A stretch of DNA of 64,000 nt from Phocoena phocoena (GCF_963924675.1 NC_089222.1:112979316-113043315); one strand, 5' to 3'; numbered from the stretch's first letter, positions 34,666-47,450 are shown. The notes: generated from the letters alone by a model not told the origin. Program-made: numbers and translations.

Positions 34666-35613
34666 CTTGTGTATCTTTCTATGAATGTGGTTTTTGTTCC
34701 ATAGGCTGCAAGATTGTAGTTATTCTTGCTTCTGCTCTCTGCCCTCTGGTGGATGAGGCTATCTTAGAGGCTTGTGCAAGTTTCCTGATGGGAGGGACTT
34801 GTGGTGTGGGTCGAGTTGGGTGTTGCCCTGGTGGGCAGAGCTCAGTAAAACTTTAATCCTGTCTGCTGACACATGGGGCTGTGTTGCCTCCCTGTTGGTT
34901 GTTTGGCCTGAGGTGACCCAACACTTGAGCCTACCCCGCTCTTTAAAAGGGTTAATGGTGGACTCTGAGAGGGTTTATGCCAAGGAGTACTTCCCAGAAC
35001 TTCTGCTGCCAGTGTCTTTGTCCTCACAGTGAGCCACAGCTGTCCCCTGCCTCTGCAGGAGACCCTCCAACACTAGCAGGTAGGTCTGGTTCAGTTTTCT
35101 ATGGGGTCACTGCTTTTTTCCCTGGGTCCCGATGCGCACATTACTTTGTGTGTGCCCTCCAAGAGTAGAGTCTCTGTTTACCCCAGTCCTGTTGAAGTCC
35201 TGCAGTCAAATCCCACTAGCCTTCAAAGTCTGTTTCTTTAGGAATTCCTCCTGCTATTGCTGACCCCCAGGTTGGGAAGCCTGATGTTGGGCTCAGAACC
35301 TTCACTCCAGTGGGTGGACTTCTGTGGTATAAGTGTTCTCCAATTCGTGAGTCACCCACTTAGCAGTTATGGGATTTGATTTAATTGTGGTTGCATCCCT
35401 CCTACCATCTCATTGTGTCTTCTCATTTGTCTTTGGATGTGGGGTATCTTTCTTGGTGAGTTCCTGTGTCTTCCTTTTGATGATTGTTGTGAATCCCGTG
35501 CTCTCACAAGAGGGAGTTGTGATTATGGTGCTCTCACAAGAGGGAGTGAGTGCACGTCCATCTACTCCACCATCTGGCCCCTTCTTTTCAGTTTTTTTCT
35601 TCCAAAAAAAAAA
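34666..35613 (-). promoter_or_regulatory. L1-D 5' UTR / internal promoter region
   Basis: About 0.95 kb upstream of ORF1. Close to the 5' end lie two copies of 'tgctctcacaagaggga' 30 bp apart (35499 and 35529). The element proper appears to begin at 'gaaggggccagatggtgg' (minus strand, about 35584). Promoter role inferred from position in the element. Confidence 0.75.
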
Positions 35614-35630
35614 TCATATTTTAGATTTTT

Positions 35631-36718
35631 GAAATGATACATGATCTGTCTCTCTTATCTCAGGTCTTGAACCTAAAACTCCACAAAAGCATAGGATACA
35701 ATGGGGAGAAAATTGTTCTTTTGCACTGAGGGCCCTGAGATTTTAATGAGTGTGCTAAGGTAAGGAAGGGGAAGGAGATTTTAATGAATGTGCTAAGATA
35801 GTACACTTATTAATCATACTAGGTGCTGTGCAAGGTGCTTTACCTAAACCATAGAATTTATCCCCCATGGCAAATCTGTGTGATCTTTACTATGAGACTC
35901 CTGTTCCATTAGTGGCAACTAACCTTCAGGAATGTAGATCATTTTGTATGGTCATAATCTAGTAATGTGGGGAGTCAAGAATTAATTCAGTCCTCCTCGT
36001 CTTCATGGATGGAAAGACACTGTACTGGTGAGGATTTGGGGTGCGTATAGAAGACATTTCAAAGTGAAAATAAAAGAAACATTTATCCTGCTACAGGAAT
36101 ATTTCATGAAGCTGAGGGCGGGATTATAGCCAGGCCTGGAGAAAAAACAAGAGCTTGGGAATGGAATGCTGAGAAAGGACCAGGGAATATTCTCTGCTTT
36201 ATTTTTTTGTTTGCTTGTTTTATTGTTGCTCTTTCTCACTGCTTTTCTATGATGTATGCTCCAATTTTTTTCCCTGTAAAATTCAACTTACTCTGCTCTG
36301 TCCACAAGGTAGAAGATTTGCATCTCACTACAGCTCAGATCATAGATATCTTGCTTCCAGGAGATTGCTTCATTCTATGAGAGACAATTTGATAAGCACA
36401 GTTTGGATCAACTTACTTATTACTCCATTGGCTGTGACAGGAAAACTTTAGGTTCTGAATATAAATACTATTGCCAGGGCCCATTCAGGATGTAGTGAAG
36501 AGAAAGATCATAAACAGGCCTAAAATGAATCTTTTCTCAGTTTATTTGTTGTTGTATAGATTTATTTTTTTTGTTTATAATAGGAAGTGATAAAAGAAGG
36601 GGAAAGACAGAGCAAAATGGGACAAGAGTGAGAATTTTTTTTTTCCTAAAGTTGCAAACATTACACTGAACAGGACAATTGGGTAATAAAATGTGTTTAA
36701 ATCTAACATTTGGTACAT
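35631..36718. other. Intergenic with a short direct repeat
   Basis: A 24 bp unit 'gagattttaatgagtgtgct...' at 35737-35760 recurs at 35775-35798 with two changes, a 38 bp period. No gene or repeat family recognised in the rest. Confidence 0.5.
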
Positions 36719-37285
36719 TCTTTTTTAATTGACTGTCATTAGCATACAATATTATATTCATTTCAGGTGTATAACATAGAGATTTTACCTTATATACAAT
36801 GAATTGATATCACAATAAGTCTACTAACCATCTGTCACCAAAAAAGTTATTACAATATTATTAATTATATTCTCTATATGCTGCATTACTTCCCTATGAC
36901 TTATTTATTTTACAATTGGAAATTTGTTCCTCTTAATCCCTTTCACATATTTCACCCAATCCCCCATTTCCCTCCCTTCTGGCTACCACCAGTTTGTTCT
37001 CTGTATCTGTGAGTCTGTCTCTGTTTGTTCATTTGTTTTTCAGATTCCACATGTAAGTGACATCATACAGTATTTGCCTTTCTCTGTCTGACTTATTTCA
37101 CTTAGAATAATATACTCTAGGGCCACCCATGGTGTAACATATGGCACAATTCCATTTGTTTTTATGGCTGAGTAGTATTTCAGTATATGTATACACAACA
37201 TCTTCTTTACCCATTCATCTATCAATGGACACAGGGTGCTTCCATATCTTGGATATTGTAAATAATGCTGCAATGAACATAGGGT
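36719..37285 (-). mobile_element. 5'-truncated L1, older type, antisense
   Basis: An L1 3' UTR of older type ('ttgactgtcattagcatac' start, 'aggtgtataacatagag') followed by the ORF2 C-terminal region up to 'gctgcaatgaacataggg'. It stops exactly where the GC-rich tandem array starts. Confidence 0.85.
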
Positions 37286-37672
37286 GGTTTGGCCACAGTT
37301 GCTGTGGGCACCCTGATGGGTGGGGTTATCTCCCTGGCAGCTGGCTATGAGGTCCAGCCATGATTGATGTGGGCATTCTGGTGAGTGGGGCTGGCCTCTG
37401 GTTCACAAATTGTGTGGCCTGGTTGAAAGTGCGGCAGACACCCTGTTGGAGGGGTGGGCCTTTGGCCTGGTTTTCTATGAGTCCTTCTTGGAACTGCTGC
37501 AGTGCACTGGGCCTGGCTAACTGAAAGGTTTGGCCACAACTGGGACAGGTGTGCTGATGTGTGGTGCTGGTCCCCAGTGTAACTGGCTGCAAGGTCCAGT
37601 TGTGACTGTTGCAGGCATGCTGGTATGTGGAGCTGGTCTCCTGAAGCAGGAACCACTTTAGAGGGGTGCCTG
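37286..37672. repeat. GC-rich degenerate tandem array, ~65 bp unit
   Basis: About six related units of 50-66 bp. Examples: 'ggtttggccacagttgctg' at 37286 and 'ggtttggccacaactggga' near 37527; 'aggtccagccatgattgat' near 37350 and 'aggtccagttgtgactgtt' near 37592; and recurring 'gtggggctggcctctgg'-like segments. The GC content contrasts sharply with the surroundings. About 37672-37740 is a GC-rich trailer without clear unit structure. Not assigned to a known family. Confidence 0.8.
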
Positions 37673-37983
37673 TGTCAGCCGGTGTCAGTGTCACCCCTGG
37701 GTACAGCAGGACAGGAGCTGCTTTGGAGGGGAGCTGGTAGCTCTGGTAAGTTCTTTAGAGAAGTTTTTCTCTGAGAATTCATATAGATGACAAAAACTTG
37801 TGTACAGTTATAATAATATTTGCACTAACACTCTAATCCAATCAGTTTGCTGTTGCCAAATAATTTCTCAGAATCACCAGGCCATTTTCTAGCTAAGAAG
37901 AAATGCATAGTTATGAAAATTTGGAGATTAATATAAATTCATCCTCTTATTTGCTTCTCCAGAAAAAAATGTTTAAAAAAAAT

Positions 37984-38190
37984 GGGCTTCCTTGGTGGCG
38001 CAGTGGTTGAGAGTCCGCCTGCCAATGCAGGGGACATGGGTTCATGTCCCAGTCCGGGAAGATCTCACATGCCATGGAGTGGGTGGGCCCGTGAGCCATG
38101 GTCGCTGGGCCTGCGCATCTGGAGCCTGTGCTCTGCAACGGGAGAGGCCACAACGGTGAGAGGCCCGCGTACCAAAAAAAAAAAAAAAAA
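37984..38190 (+). mobile_element. CHR-type tRNA-derived SINE
   Basis: It begins 'gggcttccttggtgg' and ends in an uninterrupted A17 tail. The B-box-like segment has decayed to 'gggttcatgtccc'. No clean target duplication was found. Chance open frames cover both strands. Confidence 0.93.
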
Positions 38191-41100
38191 TTAGTGTTGC
38201 TGAAAACAAGGAAAATTTTAAATTTAAAAATGAGAAAAAATAATAAGCTATGTTGGATAGTATGCACAACTAAATTTCTTAGACAAGTAACACTGTTAAA
38301 GGGAACACCACCATGTTTCCCATTTTTTAATTCTTGAAACTCAATAAACATACATGGAAATAAATATACAGGCTGAAGCTGTATTCTAAAAAGAAAATCT
38401 GATGATGCCATGTTTTACTGCTAAAGCCACATTTTGAGTCAGTGTATTGCAGGACGATTATTTTTGTGGTTATCTAAGATTTCGGAATTGAAGAGATTTC
38501 CTGCTGTCAAAGCTGAAAAGCCCCACAGACACAGGTTATTTCTTTATTTTTGATAAGATATATCTTTAGCAGCTGATCCCAGTTGGGTTCCAGAGTTGTG
38601 AATTGCTATTGTCATTTCTTTTCTAACCACTTCACACTCTACCATGGGGGAGGGGCAATATAGAGAAAAGTCAAGCCTTATAGAGAGAGAAATTCACTGA
38701 ATGTAAAGGTTTATTTTAAATTAAGACTGTTAGATCTTGGGCTTCCCTTCTCAAAATAGCAAATTCCACTCTTGTTAATAGTTGCATCCTTTTGTAGAAA
38801 GTCTGATTTTGTTTATGCATTGTTATGTTTCTACTTATTTCATATTAGCTAGAGACACATATTTTAAAATTAACTGTAATTTTAAATTATGAAGCAAATA
38901 ATTCATATGTATATATAAATTGAGATGAATTACATTTTATGAAATTATTTACTTGGCAAAAGAAAATTTTTGTATAGCTTATGAGAAAATATTTTTAAGA
39001 AGGCTTTATAATATTAATTTGATGTAAATATAAATTAAAAATTAATCTTAATGTTTTTTGGGCCAAAATTATTCTTTAGAATATAATTATGCTATATATT
39101 TATTTGCTATATGTAAATATATATTTGCAGAGAATATCTCTGCCTCAGAACTTTTGAATTGTATCTTTTCATAATTAAAGTTTCAGATCATCTCTAATAG
39201 TTTTACATCTGGAAGTTGAAGGGGTCTAACAATAAGAGAAATTCAAGAAATTCTTCATGTCAACAGAATGCCAGGCTTTGTTCTTAAGAAGTCAAATCTA
39301 TAAAACAAAGTAGTTAAATAATGAATACTAAGGGGCTTTCTTTCTCCCTCAGAAGCGTTTATTACTAGTGGAACTTTCAAAATTAAGACAATTTTCTGAA
39401 TTCCTTTCCTACCTCCTGTTATTGATTAGACTCCCAAGATGGCTTTGTAGTATCCATGATTTTTATGACTAATAACCTTGATTTGAAAATTGGTACACTG
39501 GTTTGCTAGGCTGTTCCAATTATACCTCATGTAGCAAAACCTCCAGAGATTTCCAACAGAACATTATTTTTCCATTATCGCTCCTATTACATTTTGAGTT
39601 TTACTGACAATAATCCTTAAACCACTCAGGTTCTCATACGGATCCCTGCCCCCACATCACCAAAGCACACAATCAACAAACAAGAAATGAAATAGTGTCA
39701 TAATATGTAAGTTATGGTATATTTTGTCTTTGATGTATGGTATAGGAAATGGGTCTTTCATACTTTTCTTTCCCTAAGTCAGCAACAAGATTACTCTGTA
39801 ATGAGAATATTTTCTAAGAGACTTGGGCATTTGGTTCATGCACATTTTTTTTTTGCCAGCAGTAACTAAGCAGACACAATGGTAAAAATTATGAATTCAA
39901 CACAATTCTCACATTTTAAATGGATTGGATTTTAGGATATGCTCTTTTAAATCACCCAATAATCGTACTTTTATGTATGGGTATATTTCACACTAGTCAA
40001 AATACATATTCCCAGTAGAAGTCACCTTACAATAACCCAGTTTTCACCTCTTTAATTATTACCTTAAACTGATTTTATCAGTTGGCCCTTATCTGGCCTC
40101 AATTATCAGTGTTTCCTTTTTATCATAAAAGACTAATTTAAAATCTGAGAGCTTACTGCAGAGAGTTATCTCTTACCACAGTTGGCAAAGAATAAGAAAT
40201 TTATGTTTTATTTACAGAGATGTGATTTATCTAGTCATTTGTTCATTTAACAAATATATATTAAATATGACTCTATTCTTAGTATATGCAGGTATTTTGT
40301 TATCTTATAAATGTAAGGAAATTAAAAAAAACTTTAGTGGTAACTTTAGGCAATGTAGTATTTTAAAATATATTATGCTATCTCTATAGTATTATTCGAT
40401 ATATTTATATACTTTTCAGTATACAAAATGTGGTTCAGTCCAAGTATAACCTGGTTGTGATATCAATCACTGTCTGTCTCTGAGGATCAAGTCATATAAT
40501 ACATACAGAGGAAGATTTCTCATTGCTCCTCTAAGACTCGATATGTGCTGTATACAAATATTTGTTCTCATTTAGAGAATAAAGTTTTCAGATAGAAGAT
40601 AATTTCTTTATGGACATGAATATGAGAAAGAATATTCATAGAACAGAAGAAAAGTTTTTTTTTTTTTGGTAATCAAGAAAGATATAAGCCAAGGGTAGGG
40701 GTGCAGATAAATTTGTATAACAAATAATGAATTTCAGGAAAAGGGAAATACATGAAATCATTTTGCAAGGCAATTTGTAAAAATTTCCCAGTCACAAAAT
40801 TTTTCTGCAGAGTCTTACAATTCTGAGAAATTGTACAACAATATTATGGAATTTCAATGTTAATAGATCTCAATGCTGGTAAACTAAAATCAGTCTTCGT
40901 AACAATGAAATTTAAAACATTATAAAAGTTAGTTAACTATATGTATTCTTATAATTCCTTGTTTTTATTAGTTATTCTTCTCAGAACATTGACATATTTG
41001 TGTGTGTGTGAGGTTAAGTTTCATAATTAATACCACAGGGGAAAATATTGGGAAAAAAACACTTTATTTTTTAATATTGTGTAGATCAATGATTTAGCTA

Positions 41101-41959
41101 TTGTATTATTTTTTATAATATTTCTTGTGTATGAGGTCTTTTGAGTTGGCTTTGGAAAAAGCTAGTAAAAAGAATCAAGTTTTCATTAATTCTCTAGCAT
41201 ATAAAGTATTTAATTCCTTCCTTATCTTACTTATGACTTGTAACAGAGCTATATTTCTAACACAGACAAGTGGTATGGATTATACTTAGAACATGGTCAA
41301 GATGAATAATCCTTATAGAAAATACTTTTCTGTTACATTTCATGAAAAACATAATAGTATTACATTACAGGATTTATTCATTTCTATATACTGAGTTTCT
41401 ATTCTAGGATATTAAATATTACTTAAATCAAACATTGGCATTTGCATTTGGTTCTCCAAGAATAACTTGTGCCACGAATTCAGGTGCAAGTGATATGTTT
41501 AGCAAGTGCTCCTGGAGAAGCTGGGCAGAGAGCTGGGAGGCAGGAAAGGAAAGGGGAAGAAACCAAGAAAGTCCTGAACTCTGAATCCAGCTGCTCCAGA
41601 AAGCTCTGAGAGGTAAATCATCCCTCAGACTTTGTGCTGCCTCCGGTGAAAACAGTAGGCTTTTTGCACTCTTATGCCAGTCGGTCATCAGCTACATGTC
41701 ACCTCAGGGCTGGAGTAGGGAGTATGTAAACCTCTAAGTCCCTTCATGTGGACCAGGTTGTTCCAGGGACCATGAGCAACTCTGAAGACATAGATGCAAA
41801 TTTTTAATAGCAAAACAAATGGAAGGTGGTCTGGGAGGGGCACACAAACAAGGAAATGTGGATGAAGCAACTACAGTCTCCCACACAGTTTCAACACTTG
41901 CTCAGATCATCTTGCTTTACACATTAAGTTTATTCAATCCTGCAGCAACTTCTTCAAGT
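38191..41959. other. Long AT-rich intergenic stretch
   Basis: No gene recognised over nearly 3.8 kb. About 40240-40320 looks like a small L2 fragment ('gttcatttaacaaatatata'). About 41430-41690 is more GC-balanced and might be an unrecognised old repeat. Simple AT tracts occur throughout. Confidence 0.45.
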
Positions 41960-42835
41960 TGGTTACAATTTTTGGGGGCAAACAAAAGAAGAAAATTATT
42001 TGGATGATACCCTAACCTCTTTTGCAGCAGTTGTTTCTAAGATCATTAGTTATACTCATTATCTTCTTCCTTTAGCATTCATAGTGGAGACTTTGCCCTT
42101 GGCTCTTATCTGCTGGTTTAAATGGTTTGCCTAATGGGATGAATCAGAACTTCATTTATAAGGAGTCTGTGTCTTTGGATAGCGTGTCTTTGTAAGCTCA
42201 GTTTGATACAATTGCTCATTCACAGTTAAAACTGGGCCTGGGAATACCACCTGATGCCACACCAAATCCTATGAATGTCAATCAGATTTCTTCTTTTCCC
42301 TCATTATGATCTAGCAATTCCATCTCCTCTTGATAATCAGTTTCAATTACTCTGCCAGTACTGTAACTTTCTTTGCCTACTAGTCTTCTCTCATGAGGAG
42401 CCTAAAGGGACTGGGTGATATCCAAATGTTTAAATGAAGCAGGACTTTAACCCTGTCCATTAGAGACAGTCACTCCACTGTGAACCAGGATATCTGGACC
42501 CACAGAGCCAAAAGTTATAAGAGTAGGAAACAGAATTCCCTCAGTGAGTTATTAGAAGTGATGGCGAATAGGCCACTCCTACTTCCACTTGTTGGCATCC
42601 ACACCTATATAATTTACCTATGGCAGGTCACATAATGGACAGTGTTTTAAGATATACACCAAACCCTGATGAACAGCAACCCAAAATTGGTTGCTCTTTG
42701 GTCCATACTGGCTTCACATCTGCCACCATAAGAGGTAATTCCAACACTCTATCAGGCCAGCAGCCATTGACTGATACAGTATGTTGTAGGACCAGTGGAT
42801 TCCATCATTGTGTCCTCACTTTAAGGATTAATTAA
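41960..42835 (-). mobile_element. ERVL internal remnant (pol end and dUTPase-like region)
   Basis: On the minus strand the order of segments fits the internal part of ERVL, an ancient endogenous retroelement: an integrase-like end near 42730-42830, then sequence down to 'cagtccctttaggctcctc' near 42400-42420, then a region in the position of the dUTPase. It is heavily broken by stops and indels, without a long open frame and without flanking LTRs nearby. Old, inactive copy. Assignment rests on remembered layout. Confidence 0.6.
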
Positions 42836-43359
42836 CATATTACACTGCCTTTTTGAAAACTGTTTAACCTAAGAAAACAAATTAAAGATAATTGAGAATC
42901 AATTTTATCCACATAGACATATATGAAAAAATTTATTTTAGCTGAGTGATGAGAGGATATAGAACAATTATTTATTAGTATTGCTATATGAGGATATACC
43001 ACTCAACTATTATTTTCAATATTTTTTCTCATATCTGAAATGGATTTCATATTATTTCATACTATCATATTTGTAACAAATATGTATCCAAAGGATTCAG
43101 CATTGAAAATATTGGTTTACTAATATTAAACAAAAAAATGACTCTGTGAAACCTATGAAGAAAGTACTCTAATAACAATGACAAAAATATGACAAAAATA
43201 ATAACTAAACAATGATAATAGCATATAGCATTAATCTGGAGTAATCTTCTAGGATGTCATTTTTCTATAATTGACTTTGACATCTTTGTACTCTTTGAAT
43301 TAAATCAAGATAGATATGTAGAAAGGGATCAAGCAATAAAAATTACTAAGTATACAAAC
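42836..43359. other. Intergenic, AT-rich
   Basis: Nothing recognised. Confidence 0.5.
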
Positions 43360-43720
43360 ATTTTTATCCGTTAGGCAATTTACTAGACTCAAAAGATATA
43401 TTCCCTGACCTCAAGAAAGTGACAATGATGGAAGAGGTATAAAAGTACAATTATAATTTTGTATAAAATGTGAAGCAGTGTACTTGTGAATAAGTAATGG
43501 TCTATGAAAGAGCAGTGGTTGTTCAAGTCTACCAAGAATCATCAAGAAATGTTTTCGAAGAAAGTAAATTTAAAGTTATAAAATGACTAATTAGTAAGAT
43601 TTGCAAGAAAACATGGAGGAATAGTGAAAGTATGTGAAGGCATGGAAGGAAATATACATGGTATCCAGCAGAAAAATAATAGACTAACATAGCTCAGTGG
43701 TGTTGGAATGTAAAGAGCAG
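43360..43720 (+). mobile_element. L2 LINE relic
   Basis: Diverged L2 3' layout: 'tattccctgacctcaagaaa', then 'caagaaatgttttcgaagaa', then 'gcaagaaaacatggagg' and 'gtgaaggcatggaagg'. Confidence 0.55.
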
Positions 43721-43904
43721 GATGTGGAACTGCAAGACTTGAAGCTGTAGATGTGGACATGCTAGAAGACAGGATCTGCATGCTGAATATCTGGAAGACA
43801 GCTTTAAAAATAAGTCTAGGTATAAATCAAGCTGAGACAATTGTTCCCATATAATATTTCCCATCTTGAAAAATACTTCACTTACAGTGTCCAAATACAG
43901 CCTA

Positions 43905-44300
43905 TTGGTGATTAAGCTACTCTCCTTTGGAGAGGTGAGGTCTATGGCCCTTTGTCTTTAACCTGGACAGTATTTGTACCTGCTTTGACCAATCAAATAT
44001 CACAGAAGCAGCACTGCATAAGTTTCAGGGCTCAGACCTTAAATGACAGGTTGGTTCCTCTTATTGTCCCTAGGAACACCCACTCTTGGAGCCCTGAGCT
44101 TGACTATCCTGCTTCAGAGACCATGTGGACAGGTCCTGAGACTACATGGAAAGGGAAAGGGACCCAGCTGAGCTCAGCTTTCCTAAAGTCCCTTCTAAGT
44201 TGCCAGGGATGTGAGTGCAGCTATGCTGAACCAACCAGAGCAGCCCACCTCCTAACTGTTGAACCTGGAGGTAGAATACAATGGTTATTTGATTAGGTCA
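43905..44300 (+). mobile_element. MLT1 (J/K-like) solo LTR
   Basis: Characteristic stretches: 'tgctttgaccaatcaaatat', 'gggctcagaccttaaatgac', 'ggaacacccactcttggag', 'cagagaccatgtggacagg'. A 114-codon open frame over this region is chance. Confidence 0.7.
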
Positions 44301-44668
44301 CCAAATTTTGAAGTGTTTTTCACAAGACAATAGATAACTGGAATACAGACATCATTATATCCCCTTTAAGAAAAAACTATTGGAAGAATTGACAAAAATC
44401 TGTCTCTAGTTATCTTTTTTTCATCAGTACATTCTCATTAGGCATAAATCCCTAGCAGTCCACAGAGATCCCTTTTATAAAGACTGACAGACACTAATAT
44501 CTTGTTTAATTCAATGGTTATTTCTTAATCTCAGTTTATTCAAATCCCTGCAGTATATAATACAGATTCTTACTTCCTCCTTTTTTAAAGCATTTTCTTC
44601 ATTTTGTTTCCAGGACAACATATTCATTGGTGTTTTTTTGTTTTGTTTTGTTTTTCTCTGCCTGTCTT
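44301..44668. other. Intergenic, nothing recognised
   Basis: Single-copy-looking AT-rich sequence ending in T-rich tracts that precede the next L1 tail. Confidence 0.5.
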
Positions 44669-45285
44669 TTGTTTTTTTTTTTTCCAGGTTTATTGAGATT
44701 TAATTAACATTTAACACTAAGTTTAGGGTGTATAATGTGATGATTTGATTCACATATATATTGTGGAATGATTACCACATTAAGGTTAGTTAACACATCC
44801 ATCACCTCACAAAATTACCTTTCTTTTTTCTTTTCTGGTGAGAACATTGAAGCTTTACTTTTTTAACAACTTTCAAGTATTTAATACAGTACTGTTAACT
44901 ATAATCACCCTGCCATATATTAGATCCCCAGAACTGATTCATCTCATAACTGGAAGTTTATACCCTATGACCAACATCTCTCATTTCCCCCATCACCCAG
45001 GTACTATCTGCATAGTTCCATTTTTTAGATTCCACATATAAATGAGATCATACAGTAATTGTCTTTTTCTGTCTGACATATTTTACATAGCATACTACCT
45101 TCAAGGTCCATGTTGCAATACATGGAAGGGTTTTCTTATTTTTTATAGCTGATTAATATTCCATTGTGTGTATTACCATTTTTTAAAATTCATTCATCTG
45201 TTGATGGACACTTAGATTGTTTTAACATCTTGGCTATTGTTAATAAGGTTGCAATGAACATGGGGGTGCAGATACCTAAGTGACT
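44669..45285 (-). mobile_element. 5'-truncated L1, older type, antisense
   Basis: A T-rich start (the A tail of the element), an L1 3' UTR of older type ('ggtttattgagatttaatt'), then the ORF2 C-terminal region ending near 'gcaatgaacatgggggtgca'. Confidence 0.85.
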
Positions 45286-45359
45286 TCAAATATCCACTCT
45301 CTGTCTTGGTGCTATTCTTCCTCAGAGCCCTTTTCTGGTTGTTCTTTTTCTTTTTTAAA

Positions 45360-46120
45360 CCTCTAAATGATAGAATACCAAAGGCTCAAACATCTTACCA
45401 CCTACTTCCTCAGCTTCACTTGTTTTCTAGATAATCTCTTACAATCTTATGCTTTTCTATGCCATCTAGAAGTCCTATATTAATAGAATAATAACTATTA
45501 ATAGGCTGATAAATTTCACATTATTATCTCTAGCACTGACTTTCTCCTAATGTCAAACTTCATTTTTTCCCCAAATTTCCATTCAACATTCCTGCTTTGG
45601 TGCCCAATAGTCATATCAAACTTATAACCAAAGCAGACTCAACAACTGTCTTCCTCATCATTAAACTACTTGCATTGGGCAAAATAAAGGGGAATTCTTG
45701 TTTCCTATTATCTCCTCATACCCCATATCCAATTCATTAGAATATTCACTCCAGCTTCAAGGTACATTCTGAGTTCAACTACTTCTCACCATTTCTAGTC
45801 CCCTAACTTATACAGACCAAACCATTTCTCTCTTGAGTACTCCAGGAATCTAACAGAGCTCTGTGGCTTTCACTATTCCTTTTTAAAGTCTATGTTCCAC
45901 ATAATTACTAGATAATACACTTTGTGTATCTTCTAAGCACTTAATATTTCTTGATTATATGTATTATAAATATATTTACTGTCTTCCTGAAAAGTATGTG
46001 AACTCTGGATGAAAACTCCAGGCTTTTCATCCCCTGTTAATTATCCTATGCCTATGAGTGCCTGGCTTTTAGTAGGTCTTGATAAAAATATGTTGAATAA
46101 ACACATAATTGAACAAATGA
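45360..46120 (+). mobile_element. L2 LINE 3' relic, long
   Basis: About 760 bp can be followed in L2 order: 'aacttcattttttccccaaa', the 'catatccaattcattag' stretch, 'ttcaactacttctcacc', and the tail 'gtgcctggcttttagtaggt' with 'atatgttgaataaac'. Confidence 0.65.
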
Positions 46121-46204
46121 CTAGTCAAAAAATAAAATGATCATGAAATAATTAGTAGTTAAGATCCTTTATAATACATATTTAACACAAGTGAATTCAA
46201 CTTT

Positions 46205-46345
46205 TAGGAGGGGCATAAAACAAGCAATGAATTGGGCGATTGGGATTGACATGTATACACTGATGTGTATAAAATTGATGACTGATAAGAACCTGCAGTA
46301 CAAAAAAACCCAAACAACAAACGAAAAAAAACCAACTAATACTAA
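46205..46345 (+). mobile_element. L1 3' UTR tail, sense
   Basis: Contains 'gggattgacatgtatacact', 'ctgataagaacctgcagta' and an A-rich tail. It resembles the 3' UTR of L1-E at 59500-59590. Severely 5'-truncated. Confidence 0.75.
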
Positions 46346-46950
46346 ACTTTCTTTGGGTTATTTGTATGGAAATATGTTGATATAAATGTTTCAGACATTA
46401 CATGAAATTTCTAAAAATCTTATATGTTCTGGTATAATGTTATAAGTTGTAATTCTAGTTATTACTTTAAAATGTATATCTCAGAAATAACTAAAAAAAA
46501 ACAAACAACACACCAAACACCACACACAGAGACACACACACACCAAACTAAATAAACAAACAGAGACTGCACACAAGAGAGAAAGAGCAAGCTAAATGGT
46601 TGCTGGTTTCCAGCAAACCTGGTATTTAATAAGTCGATGCCCAGAAGTGAGCTGAAAAGGAATAGGTGAATCTGCTTTTATCTCTGCCAGCCCTAGCTTC
46701 CATGTATCATACAGGGGGCATCTCATTTTGTTAAAAGTGTAATTCCAAAGGCTTATCTGTACTTTTTCCCCCATGTATATAGTTGCCAACCACTTCCTCT
46801 GGAACTCAGTCAAAGATAAGATGATTCATCCCAATGCTGGAGGAAATCCTGGCTGTTTAGCCTAACTTGGAGTGTTAATTGACTCTCCAACATGGCAACC
46901 TTGTAAGAGTTTTATTTATAACATATTTTAGTCCATTTCTTAGGAAGTAA
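46346..46950. other. Intergenic with an A/C-rich simple repeat
   Basis: About 46490-46565 is an A/C-rich low-complexity run ('caccacacacagagacacac'). The rest is not recognised. Confidence 0.5.
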
Positions 46951-46954
46951 TTAA

Positions 46955-47095
46955 ATAACTATTCAGAGAGTAGCTACTACATGCTAGGGACATCAGGTGC
47001 CAAGGACAGAGCAGCAGATTAAACAAAGTCCTTGTCCTCAGAAAGCTTCTATTCGAAAAGGAGAGGATAGATACTTAACGATGTGTAGTACAAGT
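46955..47095 (+). mobile_element. L2 LINE tail relic
   Basis: The L2 ending is clear: 'ctactacatgctagggac', 'gccaaggacagagcagcag', 'gtccttgtcctcagaaagct'. Confidence 0.7.
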
Positions 47096-47317
47096 CATGA
47101 TAAATCATTTGAAGAAAATGAACCAGGTTAAGAGGGATAGAATGCTCACGTGGACCTTCTTTCTAAGAGCTGATGAGCATAGATCAAATCACACTGCCTT
47201 AACACTCTTTAGAAATGCTTTTATATGTGACCTAACATTATGCATGCAGAAAAATACCTTCCATTTTGTGCAAGTGGCTACTAAAGACAATGTCTATATA
47301 ATAAAGTGGTCTCTATA

Positions 47318-47410
47318 TTATTCATCATCATCATCATCATAATTAGTAGTAGTAATAATATATATAATATAGTAATAAAATATAATAATAAGTATTAGTA
47401 GTATTAGTCG
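47318..47410. repeat. Compound ATC / TAG / TA-rich microsatellite
   Basis: Runs of ATC ('catcatcatcatcatcat'), then TAG/TAA units and TA-rich sequence. Confidence 0.85.
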
Positions 47411-47450
47411 TAATTGTAGTGGTTTTGGAGGTTCAAACTAAAGCTATTTC

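Larger units (their letters stand above)
29433..35613 (-). mobile_element. Nearly complete LINE-1 element L1-D, antisense
   Basis: From 3' UTR (29433) to 5' end (about 35584, or 35613 with 29 extra bases) this L1 holds every part: 3' UTR, ORF2, ORF1 and 5' UTR. Its 17 bp target duplication 'tcatattttagattttt' is perfect (29416-29432 and 35614-35630), which argues for a fairly recent insertion. A CHR SINE later entered it at 31335-31546. Both ORFs contain stops or frameshifts. Confidence 0.95.

Noticed and set aside
35737..35798. CRISPR-like or regulatory repeat pair
   Set aside because: Only two copies with 38 bp period in mammalian DNA; a simple local duplication.
37326..37694. 122-codon minus-strand open frame
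   Set aside because: It lies within the GC-rich tandem array, where stops are rare by composition. A second overlapping frame is open too, and there is no domain.
43952..44296. 114-codon open frame
   Set aside because: It is fully inside an MLT1-type LTR.
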